DNA from: Chitinimonas viridis
GTDB lineage: Bacteria > Pseudomonadota > Gammaproteobacteria > Burkholderiales > Chitinimonadaceae
DNA: 64,000 bases
Direction of reading: 5' to 3'
Assembly: GCF_030409555.1 (NCBI RefSeq)
Contig: NZ_JAUFPU010000018.1
Location: forward strand, 1,093,143-1,157,142
Positions 57,437 through 64,000 of the stretch are shown here, piece by piece. The translations under genes were made by a program, and so were the position numbers. A model generated the notes under the pieces. That model saw only the letters and a list, made by a program, of their open reading frames with translations, was not told the DNA's origin and did not search any database. Positions within the stretch are counted from its first letter, which is position 1. Each line of letters begins with the position of its first letter.

Positions 57437-58585
57437 CTAGTTGGGTGCGCCTACACGCGCCAGGGCTGCGCGGGCGACATCTTCGAAGCGGTGGACGATG
57501 GCCTCCCAGCCCAGCGGCAGGGTGGTCTGGCGGGCTGCCTGGCCCAAGGCCCGCATCACGCTGGGGTAGCTGGCCGCATAGCGGGCCTGGTCGACAAAGT
57601 CGGCATCGTCGTCAAAACGCGCCAACAGGCCGTTTTCATGGTGGCGCACATGGGTGCGGGCGGCCGCGTAGTCATAGCTGATCACGCCCAGGCCACTGGC
57701 CATGGCCTCCAGGGTGACGTTGCCGTAGGTTTCGGTGGTGCTGCCGAACAGGAAGACATCGGCCGAGGCGTAGTGATCCGCCAGCGCGACGCCCCGCTGC
57801 ATGCCAGCAAAGCACTGCTCCGGGTGGTTGGCCTGCAGGGCGGCCCGTTCGGGGCCATCGCCCACCCACAGCAGCTTGCTGTCCGGCCGTATGGCCTGCA
57901 TCTGGCGGAAGGCGGCCAGGACCAGCGGCAGGTTTTTTTCGGCCGCCATGCGTCCTACATAGGCCACCACCTGGGTCTGTTCGCCCGCGCCCCACTGGCT
58001 GCGCAAGTCTGCCGAGCGGCGGGAGGGGTCGAATAACTGGGTATCGACCCCGCGAGCCACCACTTCCAGATTGCAGAAGCCCTGTTCGGCCAGCCGCTTG
58101 CGTACGTCCTCGCTGGGTACCAGAGTGGCCAGATTGCGATTGTGGAAGCGCCGCAGGTAGCCGCGTACCGGTCGCTCCAGCCATGCCATGCCGTAGTGGG
58201 CGCTGTAGCTGTGGAAGTTGGTGTGGAACTCGGAGATGGCCGGTATGCCCAGCTTGCGGGCAGCCCGCAAGGCGCTCCAGCCCAGTGGCCCTTCGGTGAC
58301 GGCGACGACCAGATCGGGCCTGTCGGTGCGCCAGCGTCGCAGTAGCTGGCCGGTGGCAGGCAGGCCGAACTTGAGATCGGGATAGCGCGGCACCCTGAGG
58401 CCGCTGACCAGCAGCTCGTCGCGGCCACTGGCTTCGTGGTGGTGCTGGCGAGGGCGTACCAGCGCTACCCTATGCCCTCGTGCCGCCAACCCGTGCGCCA
58501 TGCGGCCCACGGTCATGGCGACGCCGTTGACCTCGGGCGGAAAGGTTTCGGTGATCAGGGCAAGATGCAGGGGGCGGTTATCCAT
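57437..58585 (-). CDS. Family 4 glycosyltransferase
   Basis: 382 aa GT-B fold enzyme. N-lobe: TETFPPEVNGVAMTVGRMAH (glycine-rich acceptor loop) and SEFHTNFHSYSAHYGM. C-lobe: YVGRMAAEKNLPLVLAAF and FLFGSTTETYGNVTLEAMAS with the E-x7-E pattern of retaining GT4 enzymes that bind nucleotide sugars. Closest in style to glycosyltransferases making glycolipids (for example diacylglycerol or phosphatidylinositol-type mannosyl/glucosyl transfer). Substrate unknown. Confidence 0.88.
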   Translation of the reverse strand: MDNRPLHLALITETFPPEVNGVAMTVGRMAHGLAARGHRVALVRPRQHHHEASGRDELLVSGLRVPRYPDLKFGLPATGQLLRRWRTDRPDLVVAVTEGPLGWSALRAARKLGIPAISEFHTNFHSYSAHYGMAWLERPVRGYLRRFHNRNLATLVPSEDVRKRLAEQGFCNLEVVARGVDTQLFDPSRRSADLRSQWGAGEQTQVVAYVGRMAAEKNLPLVLAAFRQMQAIRPDSKLLWVGDGPERAALQANHPEQCFAGMQRGVALADHYASADVFLFGSTTETYGNVTLEAMASGLGVISYDYAAARTHVRHHENGLLARFDDDADFVDQARYAASYPSVMRALGQAARQTTLPLGWEAIVHRFEDVARAALARVGAPN

Positions 58586-58643
58586 GCCGCACAGACTAGC
58601 TGCGCGGCCATGTCGCTCGCGTGACGGCGGCGTGAAGAGTTTG

Positions 58644-58943
58644 TTAATGGCTGGGCAGGGTATCGGTCTGGAAGTACTGCACCACCTCGGTCAGGTCCTG
58701 GGCGATGTAGTGTTGGGTGTGAGGGGCATCGAAGTGGGTCTTGAAGGCGGCCTCATCGTCAAATCGCTCCCACAGCACAAAGCGGTTGGGCTGGCCGGCA
58801 TCGTGGTGGGCGGTGAACAGGCTGCAGCCCGGTTCGGTGATCGACTGCTGGCATAGCAGCGCCAAGGCGGCCTTGGCCTCGTCCAGTTTGCCTGGGTGCT
58901 TTAGCCGCAGCTCGGCGGTGATGTAATAGCCTGACTTGAACAT
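58644..58943 (-). CDS. Antibiotic biosynthesis monooxygenase (ABM) domain protein
   Basis: 99 aa from ATG 58943 (CGGAGGG upstream). Ferredoxin-like ABM fold: YITAELRLKHPGKLDEAKAA, QQSITEPGCSLFTAHHDAG, RFVLWERFDDEAAFKTHFDA. Such proteins act as small quinol-type monooxygenases or stress proteins (YgiN-like). The frame continues upstream for ~420 codons but that is an antisense artefact of the CDF gene. Confidence 0.85.
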   Translation of the reverse strand: MFKSGYYITAELRLKHPGKLDEAKAALALLCQQSITEPGCSLFTAHHDAGQPNRFVLWERFDDEAAFKTHFDAPHTQHYIAQDLTEVVQYFQTDTLPSH

Positions 58944-59056
58944 GCATTTCCCTCCGGATTTTAGAAGCCTATTGGTGCTTGGAGGCTGATAGTTGAGGCC
59001 TGCATCCGGGGATATCAAGTGGCTGGGTTGGCGGGCATGCCGCCCGGCGCTGCCCG

Positions 59057-60043
59057 CTAGTGCGAGTGGCCGTGGTGGTGATCGTGATGGTGGTGGCCGT
59101 GGCTGTGCTCGTGGTCGTGCTGCGGCTGGCCGGCTTCGGTCACCGCGGTCAGGGGGATGATCTTGCCGGCCGGGAGCTGGCCGGGCCAGGCGGGCTGCAG
59201 GGTGACGTGGTCTATGCCGTAGTCCTTGGCCAGCATGGTCTGGCCAGCGGCCAACAGGCGCGGCCAGCTCTCCGGCTGATCTATCACCAGGTGGGCCGAC
59301 AGGGCCACGCGTTCCGGCCCCAGGTGCCAGACATGCAGGTCGTGCACCGACTGCACGCCGCGCAGGGCCGCCAGCGAGGTGCCGATGGCGAGCAGGTCGA
59401 GATGGGCCGGCACGCCCTCCATCAGTACATGGCTCGATTGCAGCACCAGTGCCCAGGTGGAACGCAGTATCAGCACCACGACCAGCAGGGACAGGATGGG
59501 GTCTATCGGCGCCCAGCCGGTGGCCCAGATCACCAGGCCGGCAACGATGGCGGCGACCGAGCCCAACAGGTCGCCCAGTACATGCATCATTGCGGCGCGG
59601 GAGTTCATATTGTGGCTGTCGCCCGACAGCAGCCAGGCCGCAATGATGTTGACCACCAGGCCTACGCTGGCGATGGCCATGACCCCCAGGCCATCCACCG
59701 GCTTGGCGCTGACCAGCCGGCCCAGTGCCTCGATGGCAATCCAGCCCACGATGGCCAGCATGAACAGGCTGTTGACCAGGGCGCCCAATACTTCGGCCCT
59801 GGCATAGCCGTAGGAGTTGCGGGCCGAGGCAGGACGGCGCGACACCATCTGGGCGAACAGTGCCAGGCCCAGCGCGGCGGCGTCGGTCAGCATATGGCCC
59901 GCGTCCGACAGTAGTGCCAGCGAGCCTGTCCACAATCCGCCCAGGGCCTCGATGACGGCGTAGCCAGCTGTCAGCAACAGGGCCAGCAGCAGGCGTTTGC
60001 GGCTGGCGTTGTGCAGATCGTGATGATGATGGTCGTGGCCCAT
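59057..60043 (-). CDS. Cation diffusion facilitator (zinc-type efflux)
   Basis: 328 aa with six membrane helices. Starts HDHHHHDLH and ends in a His-rich tail (EHSHGHHHHDHHHGHSH), both metal-binding. Metal site motifs: SDAGHMLTDAAAL in helix 2 and MMHVLGDLLGSVAA in helix 5 give the HxxxD pairs. Exports Zn2+ (possibly Co2+/Cd2+) in exchange for protons. CzcD/ZitB-like. It follows the NRDE gene by 3 bp. Confidence 0.92.
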   Translation of the reverse strand: MGHDHHHHDLHNASRKRLLLALLLTAGYAVIEALGGLWTGSLALLSDAGHMLTDAAALGLALFAQMVSRRPASARNSYGYARAEVLGALVNSLFMLAIVGWIAIEALGRLVSAKPVDGLGVMAIASVGLVVNIIAAWLLSGDSHNMNSRAAMMHVLGDLLGSVAAIVAGLVIWATGWAPIDPILSLLVVVLILRSTWALVLQSSHVLMEGVPAHLDLLAIGTSLAALRGVQSVHDLHVWHLGPERVALSAHLVIDQPESWPRLLAAGQTMLAKDYGIDHVTLQPAWPGQLPAGKIIPLTAVTEAGQPQHDHEHSHGHHHHDHHHGHSH

Positions 60044-60046
60044 GGC

Positions 60047-60790
60047 TCAGCTCGGGGAGAAGTCGAAATGGGCGGTGGCGACAAATTCGCCCCGCTCGAA
60101 GCGGCGTTCGGTCAGGCTGATGGTCTGCCGCCCCAGCCGTAATACGCTGCTGGCACGGGTGCCGTACTGCGGTGTGCGGATGAAGGCGGCAGACAGCGCA
60201 CGCTCCCACTCCAGCGGTACACCGGTGCGCGGCAGTTGCTCGTCCGGTGCCAGGTCTGGGTCGGCCAGCAGGGCAAACAGCGCCTCATCGTCCTCGCCAT
60301 GCCGGGCCAGGCCGGCCTTGAGCCGCTCGGCCTTGGGCCAGGGGGTGTCGAAGCGGGCGTTGGAGACTGCATGCACACCTCGGCCAAAGCGCAGCACGGT
60401 GTCGTGGCGGCTTTCATAGCCGAGCAGGCGTTCGCCGTCGTACAGCAGCAGGTTGAAATCATTGTAGCGGGCAATGTCGCGGCGTAGCGTAGCGAGGAAC
60501 TCGCCCGCAGAGTGGTCACCCTGCAGGAAGTCTGCCACCAGGGCACCCCGCGAGGGCGCATCGACAAGGTGGCGGCTGGGATCGCGGAAGTTGGTCAGGG
60601 CGGCGAAACGGCCATCACGCCGCACGCCCATCCAGCTACCACCGGCCATCAGGTCGCGCCCGCCGAGTATGCGCTCGTCCGCCCACCAGTCGGCAGCGGC
60701 CGTGGGGCGGGCGTAGAACTCGTCGCGGTTAGCGGCTAACACGAGCGGGGTGGTATGGGCGGGGACCCAACGAAAGGCAATCAGGCACAT
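60047..60790 (-). CDS. NRDE family protein (TANGO2-like)
   Basis: 247 aa. Begins MCLIAFRWVP with VLAANRDEFYARP, the family's NRDE signature next to an N-terminal Cys (Ntn-hydrolase-like). Further conserved: GGRDLMAGGSWMGV, ALTNFRDP. Role unclear; eukaryotic TANGO2 is linked to heme/lipid homeostasis. Co-directional with the CDF gene 3 bp downstream. Confidence 0.92.
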   Translation of the reverse strand: MCLIAFRWVPAHTTPLVLAANRDEFYARPTAAADWWADERILGGRDLMAGGSWMGVRRDGRFAALTNFRDPSRHLVDAPSRGALVADFLQGDHSAGEFLATLRRDIARYNDFNLLLYDGERLLGYESRHDTVLRFGRGVHAVSNARFDTPWPKAERLKAGLARHGEDDEALFALLADPDLAPDEQLPRTGVPLEWERALSAAFIRTPQYGTRASSVLRLGRQTISLTERRFERGEFVATAHFDFSPS

Positions 60791-60838
60791 GCCTTCAGTT
60801 TATGACGAATGATGCCCGCTTGGGGGTATTGCCGCTGG

Positions 60839-62029
60839 CTAGATGGCCAGTGCAGTGCGGAGCAGGCCCGCCAGCAAGCCCAGGGCCAGGACCTTGAGCA
60901 CCGACCAGCCACGCCACAGCAGCACAAAGCCCGCCAGGGCCAGTAGCAGGGCAGGCCAGTCGGGCCGGCCTTGCGGCAGCAACACATGCAGGCTCAGCAG
61001 CAGCGCCAGCTGGGCTATGAGGCCGACGATGGCGGCGGCCATGGTGGCCAGTGGCGCACGCACGCTGGGCAGATGGCGGGTGGCCTCGACCAGCGGTGCG
61101 CCAGCCAGGATAAAGACAAAAGAGGGCAGAAAGGTAAACAGCGTGGCCACCAGGGCACCGGCCCAGCCCTGCCCGGCGGGTGCGGCTAGATAGCCGACGA
61201 AGGCCAGGACCATGATCAAGGGGCCGGGCGTGGTTTCGCCCAGGGCCAGGGCGTCCAGCATCTGCGGGGCGCTTATCCACTGGTACTGGCGCACAGCGGC
61301 ATCAAAGTAATAGGGCAGCACGGCGTAGGCACCGCCAAAGCTGACCAGGGCGGCCTTGCCGCAGACGCTGGCGATCTCGCCCAGCCGGCCGGTGGGGGCC
61401 AGGGCGACGGCCAGCCCGAGGAAGGCGGCGACGAAGACCAGTATGAACAGTAGCCGGCGCCTTAGTGCCAGCGCTGGCCTTGGGGTGTTGGTTGCGGCGG
61501 CGGGTCGCTGCCACCAGCCCAGGCCGGCTGCAATCAGCAGCAACAGGGGTATGGGCAGCAAGGCCCACCAGGCGATGGCGAAGGCCGCCAGTGCCAGCGA
61601 CCAGGCCTGCGGGCCATGCAGGCTCTTGCTGCCGAAGCGCCACAACGCCATGGCCACCAGGGCGATGACCACGGGTTGCACCCCCAGCTTGATGGCGCTG
61701 GCTGCCGGGCTCTGGCCAAAGCGCACATACAGCCAACCCAGCAGCAGCATCAGCAGCAGGGAGGGCAGGATGAACAGCAGGCCGGCAATGATACCGCCCC
61801 GCCGGCCATGCAGCAGCCAGCCCAGATAGGTGGCCAGCTGCTGTGCTTCCGGCCCTGGCAGCAGCATGCAATAGGCCAGGGCATGGTTGAAATGCTCGCT
61901 GTCTATCCAGCCCCGCCGCTCCACCAGCTCTTCACGCAGCAGGGCAATCTGGCCGGCAGGGCCGCCAAATGAAATGAAGCCCAGCTTGAGCCAGAAGCGG
62001 CTGGCGACCGCCAGGCTGGGGGGCGTCAT
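60839..62029 (-). CDS. chrA: Chromate transporter (ChrA, two CHR domains)
   Basis: 396 aa from ATG 62029, which overlaps the preceding gene stop (ATGA). First CHR domain: KLGFISFGGPAGQIALLREE, ERRGWIDSEHFNHALAYCML and LPGPEAQQLATYLG. Second half: KAALVSFGGAYAVLPYYFDA and LALGETTPGPLIMVLAFVGY. About ten membrane helices. Long-chain ChrA exports chromate in proton- or sulfate-linked fashion. The longer frame to 62749 is not coding. Confidence 0.92.
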   Translation of the reverse strand: MTPPSLAVASRFWLKLGFISFGGPAGQIALLREELVERRGWIDSEHFNHALAYCMLLPGPEAQQLATYLGWLLHGRRGGIIAGLLFILPSLLLMLLLGWLYVRFGQSPAASAIKLGVQPVVIALVAMALWRFGSKSLHGPQAWSLALAAFAIAWWALLPIPLLLLIAAGLGWWQRPAAATNTPRPALALRRRLLFILVFVAAFLGLAVALAPTGRLGEIASVCGKAALVSFGGAYAVLPYYFDAAVRQYQWISAPQMLDALALGETTPGPLIMVLAFVGYLAAPAGQGWAGALVATLFTFLPSFVFILAGAPLVEATRHLPSVRAPLATMAAAIVGLIAQLALLLSLHVLLPQGRPDWPALLLALAGFVLLWRGWSVLKVLALGLLAGLLRTALAI

Positions 62030-62355
62030 GTACGCAGCGCCGTATCGAGCCGGCCACTGCGTGCCAGCAGGCATAGCAGGGAGGGCCAGAGCAGGGTGTT
62101 GACCCAGTCGTGTAGGCTGGCTTGCCAGTGCCAATGGCCCAGCAGGCTGAGTGCGTTGTGCCTGTCCAGCAGCTCGCCGGCCGTGGCGGCCAGTGCGGCC
62201 ATGGCAAGGGGGAGTAAGGAACGGGGGGGACGGCGGCCCAGCAGCATGGCCAGCAGCCATACCAAGAGGCCGATGTGCAGGTGGAGGCTGTCGCGGGAGA
62301 GGCCAGTGAGGTCTACCAGGGCGAGCTTGCCGGCCTGGAAAAGGCTGGGTTCCAT
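62026..62355 (-). CDS. Small membrane protein coupled to chrA
   Basis: 109 aa from ATG 62355. Two hydrophobic segments (about 28-42 and 48-62) and an amphipathic C-terminal part (WVNTLLWPSLLCLLAR). Overlaps chrA by 4 bp. Not recognised as a known family; context suggests joint expression with chromate transport. Confidence 0.6.
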   Translation of the reverse strand: MEPSLFQAGKLALVDLTGLSRDSLHLHIGLLVWLLAMLLGRRPPRSLLPLAMAALAATAGELLDRHNALSLLGHWHWQASLHDWVNTLLWPSLLCLLARSGRLDTALRT

Positions 62356-62417
62356 GGGGGATGTCTTGTCGCAGATAAGGGCTGGCGGCATTATGCCGCA
62401 ATGAAAGGCAAGACCAG

Positions 62418-63002
62418 ATGACAAGACGCGTACTGACGGGCGATGATTTCCGGACCATGCCCTGGCGGAACGGCGGGGGCAGTACCTGCGAGCTGTATCG
62501 CCTGCCCCATCCGCAGCGCCCCGATGATTTTGCCTTGCGGCTGTCGATTGCCACCGTGGCCCAGGGCGGGCCGTTTTCCAGCTTTCCCCTGATAGACCGC
62601 ACCCTGCTGCTGCTGGAGGGGGATGGCATGGCGCTGCAGTTTGAGGCTGGCGAGGAGGTGCTGCTGTCCGAACCGCTGCAGCCCTTGCGGTTTGCCGGTG
62701 AGGCGGCCGTAAGCTGCCGCCTGCTGGGTGGCAGCCTGCGGGACTTCAACCTGATGGTGGCGCGCGACTGGGGCGAGGCCAGCCTAGCGGTGGAGCAGTT
62801 GGCTGCCGGTCAGTCGGTGACGCTGGATGGTTCCAGGGTGCTGGTCTACCTGCTGCAGGGGCAACTGGACGACGCGGACGGATCATTGCTGCCCGGCCAG
62901 CTCCTGCTGCTGCAGAACCCTGCGCAGACCCTGACCGCCACCGCAGCCTGCCGCTATATCAGGGTGGTGGCGGCGCCGCGCGCATGCATTCCCAGCCCTT
63001 GA
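62418..63002 (+). CDS. HutD/Ves-family cupin protein
   Basis: 194 aa. HutD family start DDFRTMPWRNGGGSTCELYR, then RLSIATVAQGGPFSSFPLID and RDFNLMVARDW. Double beta-barrel cupin; HutD is associated with histidine use, Ves with cold-related expression. No hut genes are nearby. Divergent from the chrA pair with ~60 bp between. Confidence 0.88.
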   Translation: MTRRVLTGDDFRTMPWRNGGGSTCELYRLPHPQRPDDFALRLSIATVAQGGPFSSFPLIDRTLLLLEGDGMALQFEAGEEVLLSEPLQPLRFAGEAAVSCRLLGGSLRDFNLMVARDWGEASLAVEQLAAGQSVTLDGSRVLVYLLQGQLDDADGSLLPGQLLLLQNPAQTLTATAACRYIRVVAAPRACIPSP

Positions 63003-63054
63003 ACCATCCGGGCTTGCCCCGATTTTCGCTGTATCACCATTGGAATCCTGCACC

Positions 63055-63291
63055 ATGACCGCGCCTGAAGCCCAGTTGACCGTCGATCTTTCCGGCCTGA
63101 ATTGCCCCCTGCCCATACTGCGGGCCAAGAAGGCCCTGGCCGATCTGCCCAGCGGCACGGTGCTGCACCTTGTCTGCACCGACCCCGGCACACCCAGCGA
63201 CTTTGAGGCATTCTGCCGCCAGACGGGCCATGAGCTGGCACACCAGGAGCCGGCCGACGGGAAGTTCCTGTTCTGGATACGCCGGCGTTAA
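63055..63291 (+). CDS. TusA-like sulfurtransferase
   Basis: 78 aa from ATG 63055. The C-P-x-P motif LNCPLPILRAKKAL places the sulfur-accepting cysteine, then TVLHLVCTDPGTPSDFEAFC. TusA-type proteins carry persulfide sulfur for tRNA thiolation, molybdopterin or redox pathways; which one applies here is unclear. Convergent with the DUF1801 gene with 4 bp overlap. Confidence 0.9.
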   Translation: MTAPEAQLTVDLSGLNCPLPILRAKKALADLPSGTVLHLVCTDPGTPSDFEAFCRQTGHELAHQEPADGKFLFWIRRR

Positions 63292-63716
63292 TGCGTACTG
63301 GCCTGCAGGGCATGCATGCGCTGCAGCGACACGGTGACCAGTTCCCGCAGCGCAGCCATGTCCACCTGTGCCAGCGACTTCAGATACAGGCAGCTCTTGC
63401 CCAGCCTGTGCTTGCCCAGGCGGGCCAGCAAGGGGGCATGCTCGTCGAAGCCAGCTAGCAGGTAGAGCGTGAGATCTTGCTTGCGGGGTGAGAAGCCCAG
63501 CATAAACATATCGCCTTCATGGCCGCTGGCGTAGCGATAGTGATATTGGCCGAAGCCCACCATGCTGCTGGCCCAGATGACCGGTGGATAGCCACTGATC
63601 TCCTGCATCAGGGTGGTGAGGGTGCGGCAATCGGCCTGCCGCTGCGGATCGCCTATGCCCGCCAGGAATTCCGCGATGGTCTCGCCGCTGGGGCGAGTCT
63701 TGGTGGTGCTGCTCAT
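63288..63716 (-). CDS. DUF1801 (YdhG-like) protein
   Basis: 142 aa from ATG 63716 (MSSTTKTRPSGETI). DUF1801: IGDPQRQADCRTLTTLMQEI, PVIWASSMVGFGQYHYRYAS, HEGDMFMLGFSPRKQDLTLY, SCLYLKSLAQVDMAALREL. Function unknown; related to frataxin-like YdhG and DUF5655. 284 bp beyond its start (63717-64000) hold nothing I can support as a gene. Confidence 0.88.
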   Translation of the reverse strand: MSSTTKTRPSGETIAEFLAGIGDPQRQADCRTLTTLMQEISGYPPVIWASSMVGFGQYHYRYASGHEGDMFMLGFSPRKQDLTLYLLAGFDEHAPLLARLGKHRLGKSCLYLKSLAQVDMAALRELVTVSLQRMHALQASTH

Positions 63717-64000
63717 GGGGGGCTCCCTGGGGCCGGCTTGAACACAAGTCATTGATGGACCGTAACAGCTAGGGCAGGCGCCTAAGCTGCTCTGATACGC
63801 CTGGCGCTTACCGGATTGCGCCGATTCCCGCCCCTGGTCGCCTCGCCCCGCTTCCTCGGCGATTCATGGCCGTAGCAGGCACTTGCCGGTAATACGCCAG
63901 TGTAGTGTAGGCAAAGCCGATAGTGCCAAGGCGAAGGCCGGCTGTGCGACATTCTCCACAAGGCCTTGGATTCACGGGATAATTGCGGCTTACCGCCACT

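Noticed and set aside
59057-59110. Tandem CAT/GTG-rich repeats at the CDF gene end
   Set aside because: They encode the histidine-rich metal-binding tail; not a CRISPR or satellite repeat.
58944-60209. Upstream extension of the ABM-domain gene to a 521-codon protein
   Set aside because: The extra part is antisense-free but out of frame over the CDF gene and reads as Arg/Gly/Pro-rich noise; ATG 58943 has a strong ribosome site and matches the family start.
62030-62749. N-terminal extension of chrA
   Set aside because: It runs through the small membrane-protein gene and into hutD antisense; ChrA motifs begin right after ATG 62029.
1-64000. CRISPR arrays, rRNA genes, IS elements other than the Mu-like prophage
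   Set aside because: I saw no regularly spaced repeats, no rRNA-like sequence and no additional transposase or inverted-repeat pair.

Overview
The window looks like a chromosome segment of a GC-rich Gram-negative betaproteobacterium. The evidence is LPS-core genes, a DUF721 / M23 peptidase / secA cluster, and a dapF-DUF484-xerC cluster. Gene order and protein style suggest the Neisseriales / Chromobacteriaceae side of the class, but that is an inference and no rRNA is present to confirm it. The main feature is a complete-looking Mu-like (transposable, contractile-tailed) prophage of about 39 kb at roughly 17.9-56.85 kb.

Host left arm (1-17.8 kb). This starts with the 3' end of a heptosyltransferase gene overlapping waaA, then RNase Z. 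A divergent DUF721 gene and M23 peptidase gene follow, then secA between two strong hairpin terminators. A low-GC orphan membrane gene comes next. A DctS/DctR-type two-component system on the minus strand is divergent from a TRAP-type solute receptor (dctP). That dctP is followed by a tripartite tricarboxylate transporter (tctC-tctB-tctA) rather than by dctQM. The minus-strand cluster dapF-DUF484-xerC closes the arm.

Prophage (about 17.9-56.85 kb). Order: a minus-strand hypothetical and an XRE repressor; divergent Ner-like regulator, MuA transposase, MuB ATPase, a tightly coupled early operon (Gam, DUF2786, GemA), and a Mor-type activator. Then the lysis module (holin-like, SLT muramidase, nested Rz/Rz1), DksA-like protein, terminase small and large subunits, portal, gpF and gpG head genes, protease I with internal scaffold Z, head protein T, and the tail genes (sheath, tube, frameshifted chaperone, tape measure, N, P, V, W, J, gp48). 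A compact set of small fibre-like genes ends the tail region. Cargo (moron) genes occur after mor, between V and W (including a two-gene minus-strand cassette), and at the right end (a SLATT-like membrane protein pair).

The most notable signals inside the prophage are four. First, a 24-bp element with a TGGC-N4-GCCA dyad sits at the start of exactly three gene blocks (lysis, protease/head, baseplate), each time 53-54 bp before a start codon; this fits late promoters activated by the single Mor-like protein. Second, a 75-nt tRNA-like cloverleaf between gpF and gpG has a 7-bp acceptor and a TTCGA T-loop, but a long hairpin where the anticodon arm should be. Third, gpF carries a C-terminal extension resembling the phage BECR-fold nuclease domains. 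Fourth, a minus-strand papain-like protein plus two-TM protein cassette interrupts the tail operon.

Host right arm (56.9-64 kb). Minus-strand genes: CoA-binding protein, GT4 glycosyltransferase, ABM-domain protein, zinc-type cation diffusion facilitator, NRDE-family protein, small membrane protein and chromate transporter. Then hutD-like and TusA-like genes on the plus strand and a DUF1801 gene on the minus strand. Exact prophage termini could not be fixed by eye. No CRISPR array, rRNA gene or canonical tRNA gene was seen.
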